The position numbers and the translations under genes were made by a program. The notes below the pieces were generated by a model. The model did not search any database and had not been told where the DNA came from. It saw only the letters and a program-made list of their open reading frames with translations. Shown one piece after another: positions 1 through 11,269 of a stretch of DNA of 64,000 nt (its first letter is position 1; each line of letters opens with the position of its first letter). This stretch comes from Boswellia sacra (lineage: Eukaryota > Streptophyta > Magnoliopsida > Sapindales > Burseraceae), in assembly GCA_013180625.2 (NCBI GenBank), contig SNVD02009593.1, forward strand, positions 1 through 64,000, given 5' to 3'.

Positions 1-619
1 ATGAATATGAGAACGAAGTCCAGGAGCTTATGGTGGTGGAGAGAAATTATTTGATAATTGTTAACAAGAGAGTGTGTTTCGAGAGAAGAAATGGACAAAA
101 CAGAATTAGTATGAAAGGTAAATGTATATGTCAAGTTGGTTTTATCATTTTTAAAGTTTAATATTCTCCATTGTTGGATATATCTAACAACTGAGAATTA
201 AATTCCAGATTTTAGTTATGGGAGTAGACCTGAGAAATATTGTATATATATAACATAGTGACTAGAAATGACTTGTGATTGCTTTCCATAAGAGTTTTCA
301 GCCCTTGATTATTTTGTATCTCTCTCTTTAGATGATCTTTCCTTCACAAATAGCAACTTAAAGTAGACTTAGAAGCTTTTGTTTGATCTCCTATTTTCTT
401 AAGTTGCATTTTATTGATGCTTATTCTATCTTTTATAGATTTTTATATGCTACAAAGCTTAATATGTTAACTTGAAATATAGCTACTTAATGATGACATC
501 TAATTCCTTTTCAATTATTGTACGGTATTATGGCTTTTCTATTTTCACACATGCACCTTGCATATTTATTGGAAGGAAAAAAGAAATGGCAAATAAACCT
601 TTTTAAAGTTCCTATTTGA
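1..619. other. AT-rich stretch with no recognisable gene
   Basis: No open frame, repeat or RNA gene that I can support is visible here. It is AT-rich, as expected of plant intron or intergenic DNA. It lies upstream of exon-like segments that may belong to the gene interrupted further right. Confidence 0.5.
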
Positions 620-638
620 GAATAAATGCTTTCCTTAA

Positions 639-918
639 ATGAAGGGTTGGTGGAGTGGAGGATTTGGATACGGATTATGGATTGGGATATTAGTTGCCTC
701 TGGTTTTTGTGTGGTTCCTGTGCCATCCACTATATGGAAGAACGAGTTTGAACTCTCAGGAGCTTTCTGTACAAAGGTTTGTCTCTTTAACATATCCGAT
801 ATGTGTGGACATGAATTTTTTACTCTAGTAAATGGTGAATGCTTAGCATGGTCTTTTGCACCTTTTATTGGACAGGATGTTGATGGATGCCAGAAACCCA
901 CAAAATCCACTAACTCAG
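639..918 (+). CDS. Unrecognised exon-like open frame
   Basis: An open frame of about 93 codons runs to a good splice donor (CAG then GTAGGA at 919). A pyrimidine-rich stretch ending TTGGACAG at about 875 could be an internal acceptor, giving a short last exon of about 876-918. The translated part is Gly/Trp-rich and hydrophobic at its start ([16 protein letters not shown]) and then has several cysteines. I do not recognise a family. It could be an upstream exon of the OTS/ULP1-like gene whose clear exons lie at 13798-15493, or chance coding potential in an intron. Confidence 0.22.
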
Positions 919-1039
919 GTAGGATACATAACTGACACGTATTTGACCATTTTGTTATGAGCATATTCCCTACATTGAGTGAAATGACTAAATAAAATCT
1001 CTATTTCTCGTATGGATCTGCTAATGTTTATAATTAAAG

Positions 1040-1166
1040 GCCCTTGCAATCGTTCTTGTAAAGGAGATAAATCGATTTTCTCAAATGGTGACCATAATGG
1101 TAGAGCTTCATCCACTCATTCTTCCCACCACTCTGGGGATTACTTGTCCAGCGCTTTTCCAAGGAA
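1040..1166 (+). pseudogene. Possible upstream exon of the OTS/ULP1-like gene
   Basis: This segment is open in one frame and bounded by a candidate acceptor (ATTAAAG, AG at 1038-1039) and a candidate donor (GGAA then GTAGGC at 1167). The peptide is Ser/His-rich and low in complexity, like the poorly conserved N-terminal region of plant SUMO proteases. The assignment rests on position: same strand as the OTS-like exons, immediately before the retroelement insertion point, with the insertion then falling in the following intron. No conserved motif supports it directly. Confidence 0.22.
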
Positions 1167-1226
1167 GTAGGCATTTTCTCATCTAACATGGTCGTTTCTT
1201 TTTTCAAGTCTAATATGCTCATGATC

Positions 1227-2753
1227 TGACACATCCGAAAAAGGATTGTCTCCCAAGTATAGGAGTGTCGAAGTAATAAAACCCGGTGAGACCGGGGTCG
1301 ATCCACGAGGAAAGGAATTTAAGCGTTATAAATTATAAGCTAAATAAATGTGATATGGATGATTCAAAGAGGTGACATGATAATATCAACAAGTATGTAA
1401 GATGGTAGGTGGTATTACCGACCATTCAAATATAAAACAAAAAGCAAGAGGAGGTAAAACCATCCATGGAAATAGGTGGTATAACCAACCATAGTAAATT
1501 AAAGAACAATTTCATAAGGTGGTAGAACCTACCATAGTAAATAAAATAAACAGTTCATAAACAATAGAATAATTAAAATACAAGAGGAATTAACACAATA
1601 ACAATGAAGGCTAAGGTTAGGGGATCCGCCCTTGATATTTCAAATAAGGATAATTAACCCATTTTAGTTATATGAATTATATTAGTTTCATTACCAATAT
1701 TTATACCACTTCTTGTAAATGGGTTCAAGCATCCAATGTGCCAATCACCATATGTCTACAACAAATCAAGGTTCCTAACTAGATTCGTGTCGGTAAAGAA
1801 GAACCATACATCATTTAGAAAGGATCCAAGCATTTGATGTGCCAAGGATTGTCGACAATGGATCAAGACCTCCACTTTACGAGTGCTGTCAAGATTGATT
1901 AAGAAATTAAATATAAATCATATTGAATAAACATTATAAGATTAAGATTATTAAGCACATATTAAGGTTTAGAGAATCCTTATTCTCATATCAAGGGTTT
2001 CACCCTTTCACCTTAGCAAAAGAGAAATTAGAAGAACATTATAATAGAAAGAAAATAAAATGCAAGAAAAAGAAAATTCATTAATAGCATAAACACACAA
2101 AACACAATACAAGATCTTAGCCAAAGCCAAAATGTTCCAGCCAAGGCCAAGATGCCCTAATGGGTCACAAGACACCTCTATTTATAGATACATCCAGGGG
2201 CAAACTTGTCAAATTACAAGGCATAATTGTCAAATATTAGTTGTAAATATCTTTGACAATTGGGATCATTAGGCACCGACTTTGACCATCAATTTTGACA
2301 TCGAAATGTTGTGAATTTTAATCACATGTCTTCATCAAAGTTGTAGATATTTCTCTCAGCTTTCTAGAACATATTGATTTGCACAATTTGGATACGTATT
2401 TTGAGAGATACGGTCCAAATACTGAGGCCTGGTCAGACTAGGCTGAGACTGTAGATGGGTTCATTCAAGCCCAATTTTGGTCCACTAAGAGCCCGAATTT
2501 GATGATTCTTGTGAAATGCAATCTTGTAGACAATTAAATCAGCTTTCCAAAACATTAAGAATTGCACCATTCTGATCTATAAATGGAGAGTTATGACCAT
2601 TTTACCGAACCTGTAACAAAACCAAAATTAAGAGAAATTAATTCCAAAGATGCAAATGCTACAAATCTGCTTAAGTTGAGGAATTTAATGACACTATTAA
2701 TGCAATATGATGAACTAAACTCTTATTAAACATGCATATTTAAGTGTTCATCA
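1227..2753 (-). repeat. 3' LTR of the Athila-like element
   Basis: This 1527-bp LTR begins TGACACATCCG and ends TGTTCATCA. It pairs with 11270-12798 at about 98% identity by eye, with two single-base indels. Because the element is coded on the minus strand this is its 3' LTR, next to the polypurine tract. Confidence 0.95.
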
Positions 2754-2768
2754 CACCCCCCAACTAGC
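2754..2768 (-). promoter_or_regulatory. Polypurine tract of the Athila-like element
   Basis: On the minus strand the bases next to the 3' LTR read AGTTGGGGGGTG. This is the purine-rich primer site for plus-strand DNA synthesis, in the position expected of an LTR retrotransposon. Confidence 0.8.
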
Positions 2769-3094
2769 TTATTGCTAGTCCCTAGCAATTAAAGCGTTAT
2801 TATTTAGAAGTGATTTATAGAATTTTACATCCAAGGTGGTCATTATTGCACTCTCCTTGATTTTATCAAAATAAACAAACTCTCAACCAATTATTATTAT
2901 TTCTTTTTATGACTCATGTACCATTCAGTCAAGATATCAATAAACCTCCTTTTTGTGCTCAGTCAACACATGATATGGGGCTTATTAGAAAGAAGCCATA
3001 TCGGTTCTAATATTTGTTAAGGCTAACAACTTTAGGTAGGGGACATTCATTTATTTTATATATATATGTGTTGTTTTTTTTTTTGAAAGAATGC

Positions 3095-3357
3095 ATCTTT
3101 AACCCATGTAGCGAGCCTTAGGCTAATGGCTCCCAGACCAGTTGGCCTTAGGGCAGTAGGTGTTAAGACACCCCTTCGAGCTTAACGACTCGGGTTGCCG
3201 ATGCTTTATTTTTGCTTAGAAACTTATGGATAGTGCAATGTTCAATCCCATTAAGCTTTCTCCTTAATCCATATAACGAGCTTTGGGCCAATAGCTCCCA
3301 AACCAGTTGGTCTTAGGGTATTAGGTGTTAAGGCACCCCTCGGGCTTAATTGCTCGA
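3095..3357. repeat. Diverged direct repeat of about 95 bp in the element's 3' non-coding region
   Basis: Two similar segments, about 3098-3195 and 3264-3358, share the order GAGC(C/T)TTRGG, GGCTCCCA or AGCTCCCA, CCAGTTGG, GGTGTTAAG, CACCCCT and CGGGCTTAA or CGAGCTTAA. They are spaced about 168 bp apart. The unit is GC-richer than its surroundings and could fold. No coding potential is evident. It lies between the LOG copy and the 3' LTR. Confidence 0.6.
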
Positions 3358-4103
3358 ATTAAGGAGGCTATGAGACCAAACTTTATCCACAATTGCTATT
3401 TTTTTCTTCTTTTTTCTTTCTTTTTTTTTTGCTTTTTTTTTAACTTTCCCCTTCCTTTGTGTTGTTATCCTAAACAAAATAAAAGAACTCAAATATTACA
3501 ACATTTCATTTTGCCACCCACAATCATGCATCAAGGTATGTGTGTGTGTGTGAAGAAAGGTTCATGAATACTTGCTTAATGAGTACATAAGCACACAAAT
3601 TTTTTTTTTAAATGATAAGGTTGTGAGAGTTCATAGATTTGAATAATTCAAAGTGAAATGAATAAGACTTCCTTGTTATAAAATTCAAAAATCAAGTCTA
3701 AATAATATTAAGTTAGCTAAAATGAGTTCATAAGATCAAAATAAAATGACAAATTGGTTAGAATGGGTTTCAAGAGTTCAAAATGGCCCTCCATACTCTG
3801 CCATTCCTGACCCAGAATGCGTCTCAAGAGGATTTGAACTCCTTACACCGCACTCTGAATCTAATTACTAACTCGTTTTTTTTTTTGTTGCAAGAAAAAA
3901 ATAAAATTTCAAGACACACTTATGTCTACTATCCTTCCCCCCCAACCAAATGAAACATTGTCCTCAATGTTTAAATGTAGAGATATAAAGTATAGGAGAC
4001 ATTACCTGAAGCTTCTGTTATTCAAGAGAGATGACCTGAAAGACTCATAAAATAACATGCTAAAAATAAAATAAAATAAAATAAAATAAAAGACAAAAAA
4101 AAA

Positions 4104-4726
4104 TTACAAACTGAGATTCAGATCCAATTTGCACTTTTTGTTTTGCCCTCCTACCCAATTAATTTGAGTACTAGCTGGGTCAGGTTCATACTCAACTTCT
4201 TGTAATTTGTCAAGTAACTCACCAGCAGAAGTGGCAGAAACAAGGATCTTTCTCGCCCAATATGGGATAAAATTTTGTTCTACAGCTGCATCAACAAAAC
4301 TTATTAAAGGATCAAAGAAATTGTTAACATTCAACAAACCTATGGGTTTTTGATGGAGATTCAGTTGGGCCGAAGAGGCAATTTGAAAAATTTCTTCAAG
4401 AGTGCCAAAGCCACCTGATAAAGCAATAAAGGCATCTGAATTGATGAGCATATGTGCCATGCGTTCATGCATAGAGGAGACCTGTAACTCCTTCCCAACC
4501 GTTTTTCCAACAATACTTTCTACAGCCAAAGCTTTAGGAATAACTCCAAAAACTTGAGTACCCCCTACATGTGCAGCTGTTGACACACAACCCATTAACC
4601 CGAGGCTACCTCCCCCATAAAACACATGAATCTTTCTTTAAGCCAGTAGCCTACCAAGATAATTCGCTACTTCTACGAACTCTTCACTTTACCTGGTGTC
4701 GAGATCCACAGATACACATATCCTTT
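4104..4726 (-). pseudogene. LOG-like: Captured LONELY GUY (LOG) pseudogene inside the retrotransposon
   Basis: The frame 4104-4625 encodes 173 residues of a plant LOG enzyme (cytokinin riboside 5'-monophosphate phosphoribohydrolase), which releases active free-base cytokinin from its nucleotide in one step. Visible signatures are YGGGSLGLMG near the start, GVIPKAL, MHERMAHM and SGGFGTLEE. The last is the family PGGxGTxxE motif with its first Pro changed to Ser. Homology continues upstream on the minus strand to about 4726 (RICV, then a degraded CGS region, then EEFVEVANYLG) but is broken by a TAA at 4638-4640 and small indels. Host LOG genes are split by several introns; this copy is continuous across the region, so it looks derived from a spliced mRNA. 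It shares the element's strand and occupies the space between integrase and 3' LTR where Athila elements can carry an env-like ORF. Confidence 0.88.
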
Positions 4727-5071
4727 GGTATTCGACGTTTTGAAGTTCCTCCAGTCTATGTACTCTCTAACTATGTGTGAAGAACGAGAACAAAGTACAT
4801 CTGTGGATTTATGGAGTGCAAAAAGGTATGCTAATGATGATATCTATCTAGGTAGCTCGGTTGTTTGTTGAAAAAGTTGACAATAATGCATAAAAATTCA
4901 AAAGATGATGAAATAACACACCATAAGTCAAACAAAAGATACAAATTCAAAAATGAAAGCTATGAGGTATTAAAATTCAAAAATGATGGCACGCATGCAT
5001 ATGTACAGGTAGTTGTGACTGTGGCTCACATCTTCTTCTGGTTTTACGTCCAGAAACGGCTTAAACACCTT

Positions 5072-5619
5072 CTATGAGTTGGGGATATGCTTCCCATCCA
5101 GTTTTCTTATAAACTGGCAAACAAAGTCATTTTGAGTCAGATTCCCAAGACTATAGTGTTCCTGCTCATCTCGGAATTGTGTCCACAACTTAAAAATTTC
5201 ACGCTGCACAAGTCCACAAGAATGCGTCTCAAGAGTCGTTCGGATATCATCCAAAGACTACTTACTCAGTCCATTCTTGATGAACTGTAGTTTATCCTCT
5301 CGATTGTTAGACAAATATCCCAAGGAGCGGCAACGCTGGTTACAAGTCCATCTTGCACATCTGGGACAAACTTGTAACCTTTTCGCTCTTCGTTTTTTGG
5401 CATTAGAGCTTTTTCACAAACCTGGCATATGGGAAACAAGATTATCTAAAAACTCACAAGAGAATCGAACCTTGGCTTCAATTAACCATCTTAAATCAGC
5501 AGGAAACCCTTACGCATCAACAACCTTAGTCTTTCTGCACGAGCTTTATAAATTTTAAGCAAATCATTTTGAGGAAGAGAGGGAAAATGTTTGTGCAATT
5601 TTGAGAGAATGATATCCAT
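5072..5619 (-). pseudogene. Unrecognised broken ORF between pol and the LOG copy
   Basis: A minus-strand frame opens with ATG at 5617-5619 (MDIILSKLHKHFPSLPQ) and continues with at least one frameshift and two stops to about 5072, for roughly 180 codons in all. The middle part has a compact cysteine pattern, CPRCARWTCNQRC (C-x2-C-x4-C-x3-C), suggestive of a small zinc-binding module. The end is charged and helical-looking (EIFKLWTQFRDEQEHYS). I do not recognise the family. It may be the element's own third ORF or a second captured host fragment. It precedes the LOG copy by about 350 bp on the same strand. Confidence 0.45.
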
Positions 5620-5746
5620 GTGAAGAAAATGAGAGAGAAGAAAAGAAAATGGATGCAAGGTGAGCAACAGTTTTTAGGGAACTGAAAAACCGACTTTAAA
5701 TGTCACGGAGTACCGTATCCGCCACTTGACCGGGAAAAATCAATCC

Positions 5747-8700
5747 TTAAAAAGGATCGACTAAAGCAATAGACTCTTCATTTTGATCAAAATTTTCAAA
5801 GAATGGTTTTAACCGTTGTCCATTAACTTTAAACACATGACCATTCTTTGGGTTCTCAATTTCAACTGCTCTATAAGGAAAAACATTTTTAACAATGAAA
5901 GGCCCAGTCCAATGTGACCAAAGTTTACCAGGAAATAAATGCAACCTTGAATCATACAAAAGAACTTTTTGTGAAGGTTCAAAAGATTTTCTAACAATGG
6001 ATTTGTCATGAAAAACCTTCATTTTTTCTTTGTAGATTTTAGAATTTCATAAGCCTCATTCCTAATTTCTTCAAGTTCACTCAGTTGGAGTTTACGTAAC
6101 TTGCAAGCATCATCCAAATTTGTGTTAAATGTTTTAATGGTCCAATAAGCTTTATGCTCAATTTTCACAAGCAAGTGACAAGGTTTTCCATGAACTAATC
6201 TATAAGGAGACATTCCCAATGATGTTTTGAAAGCAGTTCGGTAAGCTCAAAGTACATCATTAAGTCTTAAAGACAAATCTTTACGGTTTGGTTAACCGTT
6301 TTTTTTCTAAGATCTGTTTATCTCCCTATTAGCTAATCAACTTGGTCCACTTGTTTGTGGCGGTGGTAAAGGTGTTAAAAATTTATGGGTTATTCAATAT
6401 TATTCATTAAAGTTTCAAATGGTTTGTTGCAAAAATGTGTACCCCAATCACTAATAATGGCTCGAGGAATTCCAAATCTACTTAAGATATTCTCCTTCAA
6501 GAATTTGACAACTGTTTTGTGATCATTGTTACGACATGGAATTGCCTCGACCCATTTTGAAACATAGTCTACTGCAACAAGGATGTACACAAAACCAAAT
6601 GACGGTGGAAAGGGTCCCATAAAATCAATACCCAACAGTCAAAGATTTCAACGACAAGAATGGGATTCAACGGCATCATGTTTCTTTTTGAAATAGATCC
6701 CAATTTTTGACAATTTTCACACGTTTTGCAAAATGCTTGTGCATCTTTAAATAAGGTGGGCCAATAAAATCCACATTGTAAGATCTTAGCAGCTGTTTTT
6801 TCTAGATGAAAAAATGTCCCTCCACATGCACTTCAGAATGACAAAAGTTAAGACACTACTTACCTCATTGTCGGGTATGGCATCTTCTTATTATTTGGTC
6901 TGGACAATTATTTCGAACAGATAGGGGTCACCCAGTAAAAATTTTTCACCCTCGGTTTAAAAATTTTCTTTTGTCTTGAGCATTCAATTTGAGGTGGCAT
7001 TTTCCCTGTCGCAAGAAAATTTACCAATGTTAGACAAACCAAGGTTACTCTCCCCCAGTAGCAACAGAAAATAAAACTCATCAAGAAAAGAATCTGATAG
7101 GTGAAGTTTCAATTAATTGTCTCTGCGTAGTCTTGAAAGATGATCAGCAACGACATTTTCGGCTCCTTTCTTATCCTTTATTGTTGATGTTGAATTCTTG
7201 GAGCAATAAGATCCACCGTTATCAATCTAGGTTTTGCATCCTGTTTTAGTCATTAAATATCTCACAGCTGCATAGTCAGTGTAAACAATTGTTGGAGAAT
7301 CAATTAAATAAGATCGAAATTTGTCCAATGCAAATACTACTGCAAGTAGTTCTTTCTCAGGTGTTGTGTAATTCATTTGTGCATCATTTAAAGTCCTACT
7401 TGCATAGTATATTACATAAGGCTTACCTTCTTTTCTTTGTCCTAAGACAGCACCAATGGCATAGTCACTTGCATCATACATCAATTCAAAAGGTAAGGAC
7501 CAATCAGGAGATTGCATAATTGGAGCAGTTGTTAAAAGTCCAATTAGTGTATCAAAGGCAATTTGACATTCTTGAGTCCATTCAAAGGAAGTATCTTTTA
7601 TTAAGAGGTTACAAAGAGGTTTAGATATAGCACTGAAATTTCTTATAAACCTCCTATAAAATCCAGCATGCCCTAAGAATGAACGAACCTCTTTAACTGT
7701 TTTGGTGGGGGCAAATGGGAAATTAATTCCACTTTTGCTTTATCCACTTCAATTCTTTTAGAAGACACCACATGACCTAAAACAATTCCTGAAGTGACCA
7801 TATAATGACATTTTTCCCAATTCAAAATAAGACCTTTTTCTACACACCTTTTTTAGGACTTTTTCTAAATTTTCAAGACAATTATCAAAAGAGTTTCCAA
7901 AGACAGTTAAATCATCCATGAAAACTTCTAAACAAGGCTCAACCATGTCACTGAAAATGCTTAACATGCATCTTTGAAAAGTGGCTGGGGCATTACAAAG
8001 TCCAAAAGGCATTCTCCTAAATGCAAAAGTGCCAAAGGGGCACGTGAATGTAGTCTTTTCTTGGTCTTCAAGTGCAATGGGGATTTGATAGTAGCCTGAG
8101 TATCCATCAAGAAAGCAGTAGTAGGGGTTTCCTGCTACTCTTTCAAGAATTTGGTCAAGAAGGGGTAAGGGAAAATGGTCTTTTCTAGTGACAGCATTTA
8201 ATTTTCTATAATCAATGCACATCCTCCAACTAGATGAGACACGAGTTGGCAATAATTCACCCTTTTCATTTTTAACCACTGTGATGCCAGATTTTTTAGG
8301 TACTACTTGTGTAGGGCTTACCCACTTACTATCAGAAATAGGATAGATAATTCCCACATCAAGTAGTTTGAGAACTTCAGCCCTAATGACCTCTTTCATG
8401 TGTGGATTTAATCTCCTTTGAGGTTGTTGAGATGTTTTGGCATTTTCCTCTAAATGTAGTCTATGTGTGCAAATTAAAGGGTTAATGCCTTTTATATCTT
8501 TTAAAGTCCACCCAATTGCATTTTTATGCCTTTTAAGCACTTCTATCAACTTACCTTGTTGCTCGCATGTGAGGGATGAAGAAATTACCACCGGATATGT
8601 CTGATTCTCCCCAAGATATGCATATTTTAGTCCTTCAGGTAAGGGCTTCAATTCTAGCTTGGGAGCTTCATCTTCCTTGCTTTCATTCATTTGCCCCAAT

Positions 8701-9256
8701 TCTTCAAATCTTGATTTTGAGCCTTTTTCCATCACCTGTGCACAATCCAATAAAGAGCATATATCAGAAAGATCAGACTCTAGTTCCATGCTTGATTCTA
8801 ATGAATTCACTAGAGAAGTTTCCAAAGGGTCAGAAGAACTCCTTTTTTGGATGTGATCTTCCACAATAGATTCAATTACATTGGCTTTATCAACTTCATC
8901 TTCTTCTTCATTTGGTTGTTTGCACATATTAAAAACATTAAGTTCTAATGTCATGTTTCCAAATGATAACTTCATGACTCCATTCCTACAATTAATCAAA
9001 GCATTAGAAGTAGCTAGAAATGGACGCCCTAAAATAACAGGAATTGAATTGCTACTTCCACTGGTTGTGTGTCCAAGACGATAAAATCCACTGGGTAAAT
9101 GAATTTATCGACTTGAACTAACACATCTTCTACTATTCCTCTTGGTACTTAATTGATCTATCAGCAAGCAAAAGAGTGACAGAAGTTGGTTTTAACTCAC
9201 CTAGATTGAGTTTTTGAAAAACTGAGTATGGAAGCAAATTCACACTAGCACCAAGA
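5747..9256 (-). pseudogene. pol: Athila-like pol (protease, RT, RNase H, integrase), broken
   Basis: Minus-strand order is as follows. The protease region (about 9070-9256) has the Athila-type DLGAS signature in place of DSG/DTG. The RT (about 7760-8860) has YRKLNAVT, FLDGYSGYYQI, PFGLCNAPATFQRCM and the catalytic FMDD. RNase H (7227-7517) has DASDYAIGAVLGQ. The integrase zinc region (about 6640-6830) has CKTCENCQK, the catalytic core (6390-6635) has MGIDFMGPFPP and a changed ISDWGTHF motif, and C-terminal parts lie at 6019-6219 and 5747-6022. Frames are interrupted between RT and RNase H, around the integrase core and in the C-terminal part. No active polyprotein can be made. Confidence 0.9.
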
Positions 9257-11069
9257 TCAAAGTAAAGCTTGTTCAATTTTATGGTCTCCAATAACACATG
9301 AAATTGTAGGACAACCTGGATCCTTATATTTCACTGTATTATTATTTTGAAGAATAGCACTTACTTGCTCGGCTAGAAAGGCCTTCTTTTTCACATTTAG
9401 TTTTCTTTTCACAGTGCACAAGTCTTTCAAAAATTTTGCATAAGAAGGTACCTGTTTGATCACATCAAGCAAGGGAATGTTGACCTTTACCTGTTTGAAA
9501 ATTTCAAAGATTTCAGAATTGTGAGTTGGCTTCTTTGGTGTAGCTAATGCTTGAGGAAATGGAGGCACAGATGAGGATTTGGTTTCTTCTTCGCTAGGTG
9601 TTGGGTTGGCAGCCTCTTCCTGTCCTTTAGAGATCGATTCTTCTTCTTTCTCACAAGGATTAGGAATGTGTTTTTCAACAACCTTACCATTGCGAAGGGT
9701 CATGACTGACTTGGCTTGGTCAAAATAATGGTTATTTGAATTCCCTGCATTTGAGTTAGATTGATCTTTGGGGTTTTGCAATGTTTGAGAAGGAAATTTT
9801 TCCTTTCTCTTGGATGCTAAATGTAGATGCAAATTTTGCAAGAGTTTCTGACAAATTTGCTAGTGTTTGAGTAGTTTGACTATTGAAAGTCTCTTGCTTT
9901 ATAATGAATGAATGCAATGTTTCTTCAAAGTCATTCCTAGGAGGAGGAGCATATGCATGATCATGAGAATTTTGAAAATTTTGTCGTGTTTGAAAAGGGA
10001 CTTGTGAAGATTGTGCATGATTATCATTTTTCCAGCTAAAATTTGGATGATTTCTCCAACCAGGATTGTAGGTTTGTGAATATGGATTGTGATTTGGCCT
10101 TTTGAAAGTGTTCAAGGCATTGGCTTCTTCATGGAGACATTCCCTAAAGGCAGGCAAAGTTGGACAATTATCAGTAGAATGGTCATTGTCATCACAAATG
10201 TTACAGACATTTTCTTGAATAGAATTCAATTGACCACTCTTTTTCATTTCTAAAGCCTCGACTTTTCTAGCTAGGGATGCATATTTGGCTTGAAGGTCAT
10301 GGTCTTCCCTAAGGTTGTAAATACCTCTATTGATGTCGAGGTTTGGGCCTTGCTTGGTACCTCATAGGTGCCAGCAGTGTCCCAATTTTGTGCCTTTTCT
10401 GCTAAGGAATCTAGGAAGTCAAGTGCTTCCTCAGGGTCTTTTTCTTTAAATTCTCCTCTACACATTAATTCTACTAGTTGCCTATCTTGAGGTGTTAACC
10501 CTTCATAGAAGTGTGCAACTATTCTCCAAGTTTCGAAACCATGGTGAGGACAGGTATTAAGTAGTTCCTTATATCTATCCCAACATTGGTAAAGGGTTTC
10601 CCCTTATTTCTGAGAGAAATCAGAAATTTGTCTTTTAAGAGAATTTGTTCTATGGGTAGGAAAAAATTTTTTCAAAAATTGTTGTTTCATCTCATCCCAT
10701 GAACTGATGGAATTCGACCTCAAATTTGTAGCCATGTTCTAGCTTTATCTTTTAAAGAAAAAGGAAAAAGCTTTAATCTAATGGTGTTTATGCTACAATT
10801 TGGGTCAGTGTAGGAGCTACATACCTCTTCAAAGAGTTTCAAGTGCGAATATGGGTTCTCCATGTCAAGGCCATGAAAAGTGGGTAGAAGTCGAACAAAA
10901 CTTGGTTTGAAATTGAAATGGATTGAATCTGGAGGAGAAACTACACAAGATGGTGCACTAGTCCTTACCGGATTCATGTAGTCTTTAGGGTTCTTCGTTG
11001 GTTTTGATCATTTTGTTGCGAACGGTTGTCCCCTTCATCCGTGAATATTTCCTCACGATTGTCGGCCAT
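9257..11069 (-). pseudogene. gag: Athila-like gag, broken
   Basis: The likely start is ATG at 11067-11069 (MADNREEIFTDEGD), about 200 bp inside the primer site. The frame shifts near 10977 and again near 10725. Recognisable capsid-type sequence follows (FHGLDMENPYSHLKLFEEV, LKDKARTW), then LVELMCRGEFKEKDPEEALDFL split across frames, and a nucleocapsid-like CNICDDNDHSTDNCP (C-x2-C-x4-H-x4-C) at about 10200. The downstream part, 9257-10247, is a low-complexity linker leading to the protease. Confidence 0.85.
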
Positions 11070-11245
11070 GTTTTCTAAGGAAGATGATGTTTTTCTAACA
11101 AGTCTACCACTAGATGTTCGTAACCAAATTTTCATGCAAGAAAGAGAGAAGAAAAGAGAGGAAAAGATGAACACAAAAAAATAAAAAATTTAGATCTAAG
11201 ATGGGAAAAGAGAATACTTACAATTTTGCACGCCAATTTTTTCCT

Positions 11246-11263
11246 TCCCCGGCAATGTCACCA
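11246..11263 (-). promoter_or_regulatory. Primer-binding site, probably tRNA-Asp type, degenerate
   Basis: Six bases inside the 5' LTR the minus strand reads TGGTGACATTGCCGGGG. It resembles the tRNA-Asp-complementary site used by many Athila/Tat elements, with mismatches in the first half. Confidence 0.55.
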
Positions 11264-11269
11264 AAAACT

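Noticed and set aside
4571..5558. Plus-strand frames over the LOG copy and the adjacent unknown ORF
   Set aside because: The opposite strand carries recognisable LOG codons and the Cys motif. The plus-strand translations have no motif and stop at random.
7895..7925. FMDD instead of YxDD at the RT active site of the Athila-like element
   Set aside because: FMDD and similar variants are normal in Ty3/gypsy RTs of this group, so this is not an anomaly.
8576..9084. Plus-strand frames opposite the Athila RT and protease
   Set aside because: Antisense shadows of the minus-strand pol frame.
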